In this document: positions 16,326 to 24,986 of the stretch, piece after piece | Layout: every line of letters starts with the position of its first letter | How positions within the stretch are numbered: position 1 is the stretch's first letter | DNA from: Leifsonia sp052114085 | GTDB lineage: Bacteria; Actinomycetota; Actinomycetes; Actinomycetales; Microbacteriaceae | DNA: 64,000 nucleotides | Assembly (NCBI RefSeq): GCF_052114085.1 | Contig: NZ_JBFREB010000001.1 | Span: forward strand, 3,224,001 to 3,288,000 | Direction: 5' to 3' | Made by a program: the position numbers and the translations under genes | Notes under the pieces: generated by a model | Database searches by the model: none | What the model was told of the DNA's origin: nothing | What the model saw: only the letters and a program-made list of their open reading frames with translations

Positions 16326-17330
16326 CTACGCCGACACGGGCCCGTCGTGGCCCTCGTCCGCGCTCGGCTGCACGGTCAACGACTGCAGCCACTCCCGAGC
16401 CTCAGTGAACACCGCGTCCCGGTAGCGTTGATCGAACTCCACCGGGGCCCCGTCCGCACGCGGGTACGAGCCGAGGAACGAGACCTTCGGGCTGAACCGC
16501 CGCAGGCCCAGCAGCGCATCCGCCACGCGCTCGTCGTGGATGTGGCCGTCGGCGTCGATGACGAACCGGTACCGGCCGAGCTCGTCGCCGACCGGGCGCG
16601 ACTCGATGAGGCTGAGGTTGACTCCCCGGGTCGAGAACTGCTCGAGCAGGTCGAGGAGGCTTCCGGGGCGGTCGTCCGGCAGTTCGGCGATGAGGCTCGT
16701 CTTGTCGGCGCCCGTCGGCGCCGGCACGCTCCGGGTGGTGCTCACCAGCACGAACCGCGTGACCGCGTTGGCGTTGTCGCCGATGTTCTCGGCAAGCACG
16801 ACGACGTCGTGGTGGTCGACGATGCCGGGAGGCGCGACGGCCGCATCCGCTGCGCTGTCTTCGAAGAGTGATGCGGCGGCGGCGACGTTGCTCGACGCCG
16901 GCAGGTGGCCGTGGTCGGGCAAGTGGCGGTCCAGCCACTGGTGGCACTGCGCGTAGGCGACGGGATGCGCGTTCACCGTCCGCACGTCGGCCAGCGTCGT
17001 GCCGGGCCTCGCCACGAGCACGAAGTTCACGGGGACGAGGTACTCCCCGACGATGCGCAGCCCCGGGATGGTGGCCAGCGCATCCTGAGCGACCGAGACG
17101 CCGCCCTCGATCGAATTCTCGATCGCGATCATCGCGGCGACACTGCGCCCCTCGACCACGTCGGCGAGCGCTTCGCCCAGGTTGTTGACCGCGCGCCAGT
17201 GCTTGCCCCGCGCCTCCGGCACCTGCTTGAGCGCCGCCTCCGTGAACGTGCCCGACGGCCCGAGGAAGCTGTACACGTCATCGACGGAGGCGGGCAGCTC
17301 GGCGGGGGCGTCATCGGGAGCGGAAGACAT
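16326..17330 (-). CDS. pheA: Prephenate dehydratase
   Basis: Monofunctional prephenate dehydratase, 334 residues, converting prephenate to phenylpyruvate in phenylalanine synthesis. The catalytic domain starts YSFLGPSGTFTEAALKQVP and contains AMIAIENSIEGGVSVAQDAL. The dehydratase signature region is NANAVTRFVLV (the T-R-F triad). The ACT regulatory domain follows, with DRPGSLLDLLEQFSTRGVNL and the ESRP element that binds phenylalanine for feedback control. The ATG at 17330 is seven bases after TAGGCT, suggesting a leaderless mRNA; a GTG seven codons upstream is the alternative start. Confidence 0.95.
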   Translation of the reverse strand: MSSAPDDAPAELPASVDDVYSFLGPSGTFTEAALKQVPEARGKHWRAVNNLGEALADVVEGRSVAAMIAIENSIEGGVSVAQDALATIPGLRIVGEYLVPVNFVLVARPGTTLADVRTVNAHPVAYAQCHQWLDRHLPDHGHLPASSNVAAAASLFEDSAADAAVAPPGIVDHHDVVVLAENIGDNANAVTRFVLVSTTRSVPAPTGADKTSLIAELPDDRPGSLLDLLEQFSTRGVNLSLIESRPVGDELGRYRFVIDADGHIHDERVADALLGLRRFSPKVSFLGSYPRADGAPVEFDQRYRDAVFTEAREWLQSLTVQPSADEGHDGPVSA

Positions 17331-17337
17331 GCCGTTC

Positions 17338-17343
17338 AGCCTA
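17338..17343 (-). promoter_or_regulatory. TAGGCT -10 box of leaderless pheA
   Basis: On the minus strand TAGGCT is followed by seven bases and the pheA ATG at 17330. Confidence 0.55.
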
Positions 17344-17561
17344 GCGAGCACACCAGGTAGGCAATCGGTCCGCTTAACGTGATTGCCCCGGCGCGCCGAC
17401 GCTCAGAGCGTCCCGTCCGGGGCTTACGCCTGAAAGGATATCAGCTTGTCCCAAGCGGCACGCCACGATCGCGGGGCATCGACGCGCCCGCTTCTGACCC
17501 GGACCGGTCCTCGTCGGTCGCCGACCTCGCCGAGACCCCTCCTCCGTGGAAGAGTAGGGGC

Positions 17562-19181
17562 ATGGACGAACGAGCCGGCACCCCTGCGCAGCCTTCCGAC
17601 CTGATCGACGTCGACGCCCTGCGGCGCGCGTACTACGAGTTGAAGCCGGATGTCAGCATCCCGGAGCAGCGCGTGGTGTTCGGCACCTCGGGCCACCGCG
17701 GCTCGTCGCTGAACACCGCCTTCAACGAGGACCACATCGCCGCGACCACGCAGGCGATCGTCGAGTACCGCAACAGCCAGGGCATCAGCGGCCCGCTGTT
17801 CATCGGGGCGGATACTCACCTGCTGAGCGAGTTCGCCACGACGACCGCGCTCGCGGTGCTGGTCGGCAACGAGGTCCGGGTGCTGGTGGACGAGTTCGAC
17901 GACTGGGTGCCCACCCCCGCGGTGTCGCACGCGATCATCCGCTACAACCGGCAAGGCCATGACGACCAGGCGGACGGCATCGTGGTCACGCCGAGCCACA
18001 ACCCTCCGTCTGACGGCGGCTTCAAGTACAACCCGCCGCACGGTGGCCCCGCCGACACGGATGCGACGAGCTGGATCGCGAAGCGCGCCAACGAAATCAT
18101 CGCCAATGGGATGACGGAGGTGCGGATGGCGGAGCCGTCCGGCGTCGAGACGTACGACTTCCGCGGGCACTACGTGGACGACCTCGAGAACATCATCGAC
18201 GTGAAGGCCATCAAGGACAGCGGTATCCGCATCGGCGCCGACCCGCTCGGCGGCGCGAGCGTGAACTACTGGCAGGCGATCGCCGAGCGCTACGACCTCG
18301 ACCTGACCGTCGTGAACCCGGACGTCGACCCGGCCTGGGGCTTCATGACGCTCGACTGGGACGGCAAGATCCGCATGGATCCCTCCAGCCCCTCGGCCAT
18401 GGCCTCAGTGGTGGCACGCCGGGCCGACTTCGACATCCTCACCGGCAACGACGCGGATGCGGACCGGCACGGCATCGTCACGCCCGACGGCGGCCTGATG
18501 AACCCGAACCACTACCTCGCCGTCGCGATCGAGTACCTGTTCCGCACGCGAACCGAGTGGCGGAAGGATGCGGCGGTGGGCAAGACGCTCGTCTCATCGT
18601 CGATCATCGACCGCGTCGCCGAGTCGCTGGGCCGCCGCCTGTGGGAGGTGCCGGTCGGCTTCAAGTGGTTCGTCCCCGGTCTCATCGACGGGACGGTCGG
18701 CTTCGGCGGCGAGGAGAGCGCCGGTGCGTCGTTCCTGCGGTTCGACGGGACGGCGTGGACGACCGACAAGGACGGCATTCTGCTCGCCCTGCTCGCCAGC
18801 GAGATCCGCGCGGTGACCGGCAAGTCGCCCTCGGAGCTGTACCGCGAGCTGACCGAGCGCTTCGGCGACCCCGTGTACCAGCGGGTGGATGCGCCCGCCA
18901 GCCCGGAGCAGAAGGCCGCGCTCTCGAAGCTCGACGGCGACGCGATCACGGCGACCGAACTCGCCGGCGAGACGATCACGGCGAAGCTGAGCCGCGCGCC
19001 GGGCAACGACGCGCCGCTCGGGGGCGTCAAGGTCCAGACCGAGAAGGCGTGGTTCGCTGCGCGCCCCTCTGGAACCGAGAACGTCTACAAGATCTACGCC
19101 GAGTCGTTCGATGGCGAGGAGAACCTGCGTGAGGTGCAGGAGGAGGCCAAGCGGATTGTCGGGGACGCGCTCGGCGGCTGA
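17562..19181 (+). CDS. pgm: Phosphoglucomutase, alpha-D-glucose phosphate-specific
   Basis: Interconverts glucose-1-phosphate and glucose-6-phosphate, 539 residues, full length for the bacterial Pgm class. The N-terminus resembles E. coli Pgm (RAGTPAQPSDLIDVDALRRA), followed by VVFGTSGHRGSSLNTAFNE. The phosphoserine loop is VVTPSHNPPSDGGFKYNPPH, the metal-binding loop is LTGNDADADRHGIVTP, the sugar-binding loop is GGEESAGASFLR, and the phosphate-binding loop near the C-terminus is ARPSGTENVYKIYAE. The start at ATG 17562, with AGGGG upstream, matches the family N-terminus; a 61-codon in-frame extension upstream has no family similarity. Single gene. Confidence 0.96.
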   Translation: MDERAGTPAQPSDLIDVDALRRAYYELKPDVSIPEQRVVFGTSGHRGSSLNTAFNEDHIAATTQAIVEYRNSQGISGPLFIGADTHLLSEFATTTALAVLVGNEVRVLVDEFDDWVPTPAVSHAIIRYNRQGHDDQADGIVVTPSHNPPSDGGFKYNPPHGGPADTDATSWIAKRANEIIANGMTEVRMAEPSGVETYDFRGHYVDDLENIIDVKAIKDSGIRIGADPLGGASVNYWQAIAERYDLDLTVVNPDVDPAWGFMTLDWDGKIRMDPSSPSAMASVVARRADFDILTGNDADADRHGIVTPDGGLMNPNHYLAVAIEYLFRTRTEWRKDAAVGKTLVSSSIIDRVAESLGRRLWEVPVGFKWFVPGLIDGTVGFGGEESAGASFLRFDGTAWTTDKDGILLALLASEIRAVTGKSPSELYRELTERFGDPVYQRVDAPASPEQKAALSKLDGDAITATELAGETITAKLSRAPGNDAPLGGVKVQTEKAWFAARPSGTENVYKIYAESFDGEENLREVQEEAKRIVGDALGG

Positions 19182-19193
19182 GACAGCGGCCGG

Positions 19194-20027
19194 TCAGCTG
19201 GGGTAGTTCGTGCCGCCGGCGCAGCCGAAGAACTCTTCGAGCGTCGTCACGCCGGTGGCGTGCAACTCCGTCGCGAGCGGGATGCCGACGTACCGGAAGT
19301 GCCACGGCTCGTACGTGAAGCCGGTGACAGCGACCTTGTCGGCTGGATAGCGCAGGATGAATCCGAAGCGCCAGGCGTTGGCCGCGAGCCAGCGGCCCTG
19401 CGCCGTCTCGCCGAAACAGGCGTCGAGCGAGCACTGCGCGGGCAGCGCACTGATGTCGACTGCGAGACCGGTCTGGTGCTCACTGTGGCCGGGGCGAGCG
19501 GTGTCCGTGTCGGCATACGCCTGACCGTTCCTGGCGACGTCGTCGTCATACACGCCGGTCTGCGACTCGAACGAGCGGTAGGCACTCTGCACCGAGAAGT
19601 CGAGCCCGGCCTCCGCCTTGCCCGCGTGGAACATCGCGACGAGCCCCGCGGCGGTGTCCTGGCGCATCGGCTGATGGTTGACGTAGGCGACGTCCGGGTA
19701 GGTCAGGTCGGCCGGGACGTAGGCGAGCGGATTCAGCGCCCGGGACTTGTTGACGACGACCCAGGTACTGGCCGGGTCGTCGACGGACAGCGCCGTCTTG
19801 TCGAACCCGACGACCGTCGGCGGAGGCGGCACGGTCGGCGTCGGCGTGGGCCGCGCGGGCGTGGGCGCCGGACTCGATCGGTGCGGTGTCGGGCGATGAC
19901 CGCTGGGGGCGGCGGAGACCGCTCCGGCCGCGCATCCGGCGAGGAACAGGACGGCGATCAGCGCGCCGCTCACGCGGGCGACCCGCGTTGCACGAACCCG
20001 AACTCGGCGGGCACCCCCCAGACTCAC
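19194..20027 (-). CDS. VanY-type D-alanyl-D-alanine carboxypeptidase, lipoprotein
   Basis: A secreted zinc peptidase of the VanY/DdpX class, 277 residues. It has a basic n-region, hydrophobic core and lipobox (FLAGC) and a Thr/Pro-rich linker (residues about 45-70). In the catalytic domain, zinc ligands and the catalytic glutamate are visible in PGHSEHQTGLAVDIS and YEPWHFRYVG, preceded by SAYRSFESQTGVYDD. It trims terminal D-Ala from peptidoglycan stem peptides outside the membrane. The GTG start is six bases after TAGGCT (leaderless). Convergent with pgm and followed upstream by another exported wall-type protein gene. Confidence 0.9.
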   Translation of the reverse strand: MSLGGARRVRVRATRVARVSGALIAVLFLAGCAAGAVSAAPSGHRPTPHRSSPAPTPARPTPTPTVPPPPTVVGFDKTALSVDDPASTWVVVNKSRALNPLAYVPADLTYPDVAYVNHQPMRQDTAAGLVAMFHAGKAEAGLDFSVQSAYRSFESQTGVYDDDVARNGQAYADTDTARPGHSEHQTGLAVDISALPAQCSLDACFGETAQGRWLAANAWRFGFILRYPADKVAVTGFTYEPWHFRYVGIPLATELHATGVTTLEEFFGCAGGTNYPS

Positions 20028-20033
20028 GCGCCG

Positions 20034-20039
20034 AGCCTA
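20034..20039 (-). promoter_or_regulatory. TAGGCT -10 box of leaderless VanY-like gene
   Basis: On the minus strand TAGGCT is followed by six bases and the GTG at 20027. Confidence 0.55.
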
Positions 20040-20086
20040 GCTCACGCGTCAGACCGGCCGACGAAGCGTGGCCGCAAGCCCGTCTG

Positions 20087-20995
20087 TTACTGGGAGACGC
20101 TCCAGAAGTGACCGATGCCGCCCGGGTGGTCCACGGTGATCGCCTCGTCGAGGTCGCGGTAGTCGCTGTCCTCGTTGTGGCCGACCATCTTGATCTTGAT
20201 CTGGCCGTTGACGTTCTGCACGGCCGACACGATCTGCACGTGGTCGAGGGAGTTGTTGTCGTTCCAGTCGAACATCACGATGTCGCCGACCTTGATCTTG
20301 TCGCGCTGGTCGAACGAGTACTCGGTGAGCCCGAGCTGGGCCGCATTCTCGCGGAAGTAGTTGTCCATGGCCGGGACGTAGCCCCACGCAGGGCTCCAGT
20401 CGGCCGCCGCGTTGTGGTTGTACCAGTCGCCGTTCATCTGCCAGCCGCGCGCGAGGAGTGTCTGGCTCACGAAGTTGGCGCAGTCTCCGCCGACCGGGTT
20501 GAGGTCGCCGTACGCGGCGGTGTTGTAGTTCTTCCAGTAGGTGAGCGCGTAGGCGAGCTGCTTGTCCACCGGCGTCTGCACCTGGTAGTCGTAGCTGCTC
20601 GCGGCGGTGGTGACGGGCTTGCCCGACTTGTCGGTCACGGTGACGGGAACGGATCCGGCCTGGAAGTTCGCGGCGGCGGGCACGCTCACGACGACCTTGT
20701 CGCCGCTCGCCTGCGTGACGGTCGCGGGCTGGCCGCCGATCTGCACCGCGCCGACCTTCTCCAGGTTCGTGCCGGTGAGGGTTACGGTGCCGCCCGACAC
20801 GCTCCCCGTGGCGGGCTGGATGGACGACACGACCGACGACGTCGGGCTCGGGGATGGCGCGGCCGCCTGGGCGACGGCCTTCGTCACCGGCGAAGGCTCG
20901 CCCGCGCACGCGGTGAACGCGAGGGCGGCGGACGCGGCAACGGCGGCGAGGACGATCGTGCGACGGGCGCGGTGGGAACTGCTGAGAGAACTCAT
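20087..20995 (-). CDS. Exported amidase_6-domain protein with IPT/TIG domain
   Basis: A 302-residue exported protein with a lipobox-like signal end (FTACAG). After a Ser/Pro linker comes an IPT/TIG immunoglobulin-like domain (residues about 57-140: SIQPATGSVSGGTVTLTGTN). The C-terminal domain matches the putative amidase family 6: AAYGDLNPVGGDCANFVSQT carries the candidate cysteine nucleophile, and IVMFDWNDNNSLDHVQIVSA carries the candidate histidine. It probably hydrolyses a peptide or amide bond in the wall. The ATG has GAAGG upstream, and a TACGGT -10 box lies 46 bp further upstream. Actinobacteria often carry several such proteins. Confidence 0.85.
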   Translation of the reverse strand: MSSLSSSHRARRTIVLAAVAASAALAFTACAGEPSPVTKAVAQAAAPSPSPTSSVVSSIQPATGSVSGGTVTLTGTNLEKVGAVQIGGQPATVTQASGDKVVVSVPAAANFQAGSVPVTVTDKSGKPVTTAASSYDYQVQTPVDKQLAYALTYWKNYNTAAYGDLNPVGGDCANFVSQTLLARGWQMNGDWYNHNAAADWSPAWGYVPAMDNYFRENAAQLGLTEYSFDQRDKIKVGDIVMFDWNDNNSLDHVQIVSAVQNVNGQIKIKMVGHNEDSDYRDLDEAITVDHPGGIGHFWSVSQ

Positions 20996-21310
20996 ACAAC
21001 CTTCGTGGCGGATTCGGAGGTGGTCGGGGCCGACTCCTCCACCGTACGCTCACAACATTTGTGTGACCTGGACGGGGGTCACCGTGTTCGTTTTCTGCCT
21101 CATCCAACCGATCAGCGCAGCTTTGCCGAGTGGAGCCGCCGCTCACGTTCGCTCGTGGCGAACGACGACGCCCCAGGCTGAGGCTTTGCGTTGTGGCCGA
21201 CCTGGCAGCGGGTGTAACTTTGCACTCTCCGCAAAATTCTTTTGCCCCACACCGGTGTGACGCCTCGCGAGCCCGGGCGTCCCCTCACCCGACTCTCGAC
21301 ACGGAGACAG
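20996..21310. promoter_or_regulatory. Divergent promoter region of amidase_6 and exporter genes
   Basis: No gene is seen in these 315 bp. On the minus strand a TACGGT -10 box (21041-21046) lies next to the palindrome CACAA-CAT-TTGTG (21051-21063, part of TCACA-N7-TGTGA), placed where a -35 box would be. On the plus strand TTGTGG (21191-21196) and TAACTT (21215-21220), 18 bp apart, make a plausible promoter for the exporter. Downstream is a perfect 12-bp palindrome, CACACCGGTGTG (21248-21259), in the leader, a candidate repressor site. Confidence 0.45.
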
Positions 21311-23371
21311 ATGTCCAGTCAGACCACCGCGGCGAATGCCGCTCCCGCACCGATCATGTCGCATCGGCAGATCCTGTTCGTGATCTTCGGCCTCATGGCC
21401 GGCATGTTCCTCTCCGCCCTCGACCAGACCGTCGTCGGAACCGCCATCCGTACCATCGGTGACGACCTCCACGGTTTGAGCCAGCAGGCGTGGGTGACGA
21501 CCGGATACCTGATCGTCTCGACGATCTCGACGCCGATCTACGGCAAGCTCTCCGACATCTTCGGCCGGCGGCCGCTGTTCGTCATCGCGATCGTGATCTT
21601 CATCGTCGGCTCGATCCTGGCGTCGTTCTCGACGTCGATGATCGAGCTCGCCGCCTTCCGGGCCATTCAGGGTCTGGGCGCCGGAGGACTCATGTCGATG
21701 CCTTTGGCGATCATGGGCGACATGCTCGCGCCGCGCGAGCGCGCCAAATACCAGGGGTACTTCCTCGCGGTGTTCGGCATCTCGAGCCTCATCGGTCCGC
21801 TGATCGGCGGGCTCTTCGCCGGTGCCGACCAGATCCTCTGGATCGCCGGCTGGCGCTGGGTGTTCCTCATCAACGTGCCGATCGGCATCCTCGCCCTCGC
21901 CATGGTGCTGCGGTTCCTGCACCTGCCCAAACGGGAACGCGGCTCCGCTCGCATCGACTGGTGGGGCGCCGCCGGCGTCATCGTGGCACTCGTGCCCCTC
22001 CTCCTCGTGGCCGAGCAGGGCAGGGAGTGGGGCTGGGACAGCCCGGCTTCCATCGCCTGTTACGTGATCGGCGTCGTCGGAATCATCGCGTTCATCCTGA
22101 TCGAGATCGCGATGAAGGACGACGCGCTCATCCCGATCAAGCTGTTCCGTTCCAGCACCTTCTCGATGGCGACCATCATCGGCGTCTTCGTCGGTTTCGG
22201 CATGTTCGGAGCCATGCTGACCCTGCCGCTGTACCTGCAGCTCGTACTCGGCTCCACGCCGACCGAGTCGGGCCTCCAGCTGCTGCCGATGATCCTCGGA
22301 CTGATGATCTCCTCGATCGCCTCCGGCCAGATCATCGCGCGCACGGGCCGCTACCGGCAGTTCCCGATCATCGGCACCGCGATGCTCGCCGGCGGGTTCT
22401 TCTACCTGACGTTCATCAAGGTGGGCGACTCGTACTGGTTCATCGCGGGAGCCATGCTCCTCATCGGTCTCGGCCTCGGCCAGCTGATGCAGACGCTCAC
22501 CATCGCCAGCCAGAACTCGGTCGGCCTGCGGGACATGGGAGTCGCGACCAGCGCTTCGACGTTCTTCCGTCAGATCGGTGGAACGCTCGGCACCGCCGTG
22601 CTGCTGTCGCTGCTCTTCGCCGTGTTCCCGTCCAACATCCAGAACGCGCTGTCCGACAAGCCCACCCTGACGAGCGCCCTGGACGCTGCACTCACGCCTT
22701 CGGTGGCCAACGCCCCCGAGAACAAGCAGATCATGGACCAGATCTACAACAAGATCGTGGACCCGATCGAGAAGCAGGCTCAGGCCGGCGCGCACCAGGC
22801 CGGCGTCCAGCAGCTGGTGGCTCAGGGCGTCCCGCAGGATGTCGCCGAGCAGCAGGTGCCGGCCACTCCGATCGACTTCTCGAACGCCGACCAGCGCAAG
22901 CAGGTCGTCGATCAGGCGGTGCCCGCGGTCCAGGCGCAGCTTGAGAAGTCGAGCAATGCCGGGAACAGCAGTTCTGCCACCAACGACACATCGTTCCTGA
23001 ACGACGCGGATCAGCGGCTCGCACAGCCCTTCCTGGTCGGCTTCAACGCCTCGGCGGTGCAGGTCTACTGGGTCGCCATGATCGTCGTACTGCTCGCGTT
23101 CGTGCTGACGCTCTTCTTCAAGGCGCCGCCGCTGCGCGCGAAGTCCGCCCTGCAGGAGGCGGCGGACGACGCCGCCGACGCGCAGGCCGCGGAGGATCGG
23201 AAGCTGACCCCCGCAGGCGTTCTCGCCTCGGCAGCCGAAGACGACGACGCCGAGGAGTACGACACCGGGATCCTCGCGAATCGGGCTGCCACGGAGTTCG
23301 GCGCGCTGATCGAGCCGGGAGCCGACACGGCATCCACGCGCGCACAGCGCCCGCGCCCCGCGACCGACTGA
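21311..23371 (+). CDS. MFS drug/multi-substrate exporter, DHA2 (EmrB/QacA) family
   Basis: A 686-residue proton-driven exporter with 14 predicted spans. Motif A is seen as GKLSDIFGRRPLF, the motif D1 region as FLSALDQTVVGTAI, and motif C-like glycine-rich SSLIGPLIGGLF in span 5. It differs from a minimal family member by a ~130-residue Gln/Asn/Ala-rich loop between spans 13 and 14 (SDKPTLTSALDAALTP to FLNDADQRLAQPFL) and a ~70-residue acidic cytosolic tail. The ATG at 21311 follows GGAG by six bases. It has no adjacent regulator gene, but a palindrome lies in its leader. The substrate is unknown. Confidence 0.9.
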   Translation: MSSQTTAANAAPAPIMSHRQILFVIFGLMAGMFLSALDQTVVGTAIRTIGDDLHGLSQQAWVTTGYLIVSTISTPIYGKLSDIFGRRPLFVIAIVIFIVGSILASFSTSMIELAAFRAIQGLGAGGLMSMPLAIMGDMLAPRERAKYQGYFLAVFGISSLIGPLIGGLFAGADQILWIAGWRWVFLINVPIGILALAMVLRFLHLPKRERGSARIDWWGAAGVIVALVPLLLVAEQGREWGWDSPASIACYVIGVVGIIAFILIEIAMKDDALIPIKLFRSSTFSMATIIGVFVGFGMFGAMLTLPLYLQLVLGSTPTESGLQLLPMILGLMISSIASGQIIARTGRYRQFPIIGTAMLAGGFFYLTFIKVGDSYWFIAGAMLLIGLGLGQLMQTLTIASQNSVGLRDMGVATSASTFFRQIGGTLGTAVLLSLLFAVFPSNIQNALSDKPTLTSALDAALTPSVANAPENKQIMDQIYNKIVDPIEKQAQAGAHQAGVQQLVAQGVPQDVAEQQVPATPIDFSNADQRKQVVDQAVPAVQAQLEKSSNAGNSSSATNDTSFLNDADQRLAQPFLVGFNASAVQVYWVAMIVVLLAFVLTLFFKAPPLRAKSALQEAADDAADAQAAEDRKLTPAGVLASAAEDDDAEEYDTGILANRAATEFGALIEPGADTASTRAQRPRPATD

Positions 23372-23387
23372 CACCCGCTCGGGCCCG

Positions 23388-23424
23388 AACGGCCGTCACC
23401 TCATCGAGGTGGCGGCCGTTTTCG
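23388..23424 (+). terminator. Rho-independent terminator after the exporter gene
   Basis: Near-perfect 15-bp stem (AACGGCCG-T-CACCTC pairing with GAGGTG-G-CGGCCGTT, one T-G pair) with a 3-base loop, ending in TTTTC. This is the clearest intrinsic terminator in the window and insulates the cellobiose operon from the exporter. Confidence 0.85.
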
Positions 23425-23446
23425 CGTTTCCGCGGAACGACGCGGA

Positions 23447-23550
23447 TGAGAGCGCGACCACAAGAAACTTGACAAGCCGCACGGTTCCGATCTACATTCT
23501 CATGAAACGCGTGAGAGCGCTCTCACGCTTCACCAATGAGAGCGCTCTCA
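23447..23550 (+). promoter_or_regulatory. Promoter and LacI-type operators of the cellobiose operon
   Basis: TTGACA (23469-23474) and TACATT (23493-23498), 18 bp apart, form a good sigma70-type promoter. Downstream lie two perfect operators: GTGAGAGCGCTCTCAC at 23511-23526 and TGAGAGCGCTCTCA at 23537-23550, centred 25 bp apart. A degenerate copy (TGAGAGCGCGACCA, 23447-23460) lies just upstream of the -35. The sequence matches the CelR/CebR operator pattern (family consensus TGGGAGCGCTCCCA), so the LacI regulator at 28429 is the likely repressor. Confidence 0.9.
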
Positions 23551-23595
23551 GCGCGCACCAGGCGCACACCAGACACACGCACAAAGGAGTGAACC

Positions 23596-24918
23596 GTGAA
23601 GCTTTCACGACCCATCAGGATTGCCGCGGCCGTCGCCGGCGCAGCATCCTTCGCCCTCATCGCAGCCGGATGCTCATCGAGCGGCGGCAGCGGATCCAGC
23701 TCGGACCCCACCACGCTGACGGTCACCACGTTCGGCACGATGGGCTTCGACAAGCTCTACTCGCAGTACGAGAAAGAGCACCCCGGAATCAAGATCAAGG
23801 CCACCAACATCGACACCGGTGACAATGCGCTCACCGACTGGCAGACGAAGCAGGCCGCCGGCAGCGGCCTCCCCGATGTCCAGGCCGTCGAGGAGGGCTG
23901 GCTCAGCAAGGTCCAGCAGGTCTCCGACCAGTTCACCGACCTCACGAAGTACGGCGCCAACGACATCAAGGACCGCTGGGTCGACTGGAAGCTGAAGCAG
24001 GCCACCGACAAGGACGGCCGGATCATCGGCTACGGCACCGACATCGGCCCGGAGGGTCTCTGCTACAACGGCAAGCTCTTCGCCGCGGCAGGTCTCCCCA
24101 GTGACCGCGAGTCCGTCGCCAAGCTGTTTGGCGGCGACAACGCCACCTGGGACGACTTCTTCAAGGTCGGCGAGCAGTACAAGGCCGCCACCGGCAAGGC
24201 CTGGTACGACCAGTCCGGCTTCATCTGGAACGCCATGGTGAACCAGCAGCCCGAGGGTTACTACACCAAGGACGGCAAGCTCAACGTCAAGGACAACAGC
24301 GACCTCAAGGCGCTGTGGTCGAAGCTCGCCGGTGGCGCAGCGGCCGGCCTCTCCTCCAACCAGACCCAGTGGGACTGGGGCAAGGGCAAGGCGTTCACCG
24401 ACGGTTCCTTCGCCACGTTCGTCTGCCCGGGCTGGATGCTCGGCGTCGTGCAGGGTCAGGTCAAGGCGGGCGGCGGCGACGCCACCTCCGGCTGGGACTT
24501 CGCCAACGTGTTCCCGGGCGGCGCGGCCAACTGGGGCGGATCGTTCCTGACGGTCCCGACGCAGTCCAAGCACCCGAAGGAGGCCGCGGCCCTCGCCGCC
24601 TGGCTGACCACCGCCAAGTCGCAGGTCCAGACCTTCCAGGCCGCTGGCACGTTCCCGTCGGTGACCGAGGCGCAGACAGACTCCGGTGTCACCGGTGAGA
24701 GCGACCTCACGAAGTTCTTCAACAACGCACCCATCGGCCAGATCCTCGGTGAGCGCGCGAAGGGCGTCGTCGCCCAGTACAAGGGACCGGACGACTCGGT
24801 CATCCAGTCGCAGGTCTTCGGCCCGTCGGTGCAGGAGCTCGACTCCGGCAAGGCGAACGGCGACCAGGCGTGGAACAACGCGATGAAGCTGCTCGACCAG
24901 CTCGTCGTCAACAAGTAA
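23596..24918 (+). CDS. Cellobiose/oligosaccharide-binding lipoprotein (CebE-like)
   Basis: Family 1 extracellular sugar-binding protein, 440 residues. The signal peptide has a lipobox (AAGC, cysteine at residue 26) followed by a Ser/Gly linker. Conserved binding-protein features include GIKIKATNIDTGDNALTDWQ, YGTDIGPEGLCYNGKLFAAA and GGAANWGGSFLTVPTQSKHP, with aromatic residues suited to stacking on sugars. The GTG start has AAAGGAG upstream. It is the first gene of the cellobiose operon and is followed by an 11-bp GC stem-loop, which should keep its message in excess over the permeases. The assignment to beta-glucosides rests on the operator type and the GH1 enzyme in the operon. Confidence 0.9.
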   Translation: MKLSRPIRIAAAVAGAASFALIAAGCSSSGGSGSSSDPTTLTVTTFGTMGFDKLYSQYEKEHPGIKIKATNIDTGDNALTDWQTKQAAGSGLPDVQAVEEGWLSKVQQVSDQFTDLTKYGANDIKDRWVDWKLKQATDKDGRIIGYGTDIGPEGLCYNGKLFAAAGLPSDRESVAKLFGGDNATWDDFFKVGEQYKAATGKAWYDQSGFIWNAMVNQQPEGYYTKDGKLNVKDNSDLKALWSKLAGGAAAGLSSNQTQWDWGKGKAFTDGSFATFVCPGWMLGVVQGQVKAGGGDATSGWDFANVFPGGAANWGGSFLTVPTQSKHPKEAAALAAWLTTAKSQVQTFQAAGTFPSVTEAQTDSGVTGESDLTKFFNNAPIGQILGERAKGVVAQYKGPDDSVIQSQVFGPSVQELDSGKANGDQAWNNAMKLLDQLVVNK

Positions 24919-24933
24919 CTCGAACCACCTACC

Positions 24934-24967
24934 CGGGCCCCCGCTGCACCCGAGCTGCGGGGGCCCG
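24934..24967 (+). terminator. Intercistronic stem-loop after binding-protein gene
   Basis: Perfect 11-bp arms (CGGGCCCCCGC and GCGGGGGCCCG) with a 12-base loop, between the binding protein and the first permease. No U tract; likely a partial terminator or 3'-end stabiliser. Confidence 0.7.
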
Positions 24968-24986
24968 CTCCACAGGGAGAAACGCA

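Noticed and set aside
17379..17561. 61-codon upstream extension of pgm
   Set aside because: The family N-terminus aligns with the ATG at 17562, which has an AGGGG site; the extension has no similarity and no signal.
21143..23374. A 743-residue minus-strand frame across the exporter gene
   Set aside because: Composition (His/Asp/Glu/Arg-rich, no core) is typical of antisense shadows; the plus strand encodes a clear 14-span transporter.
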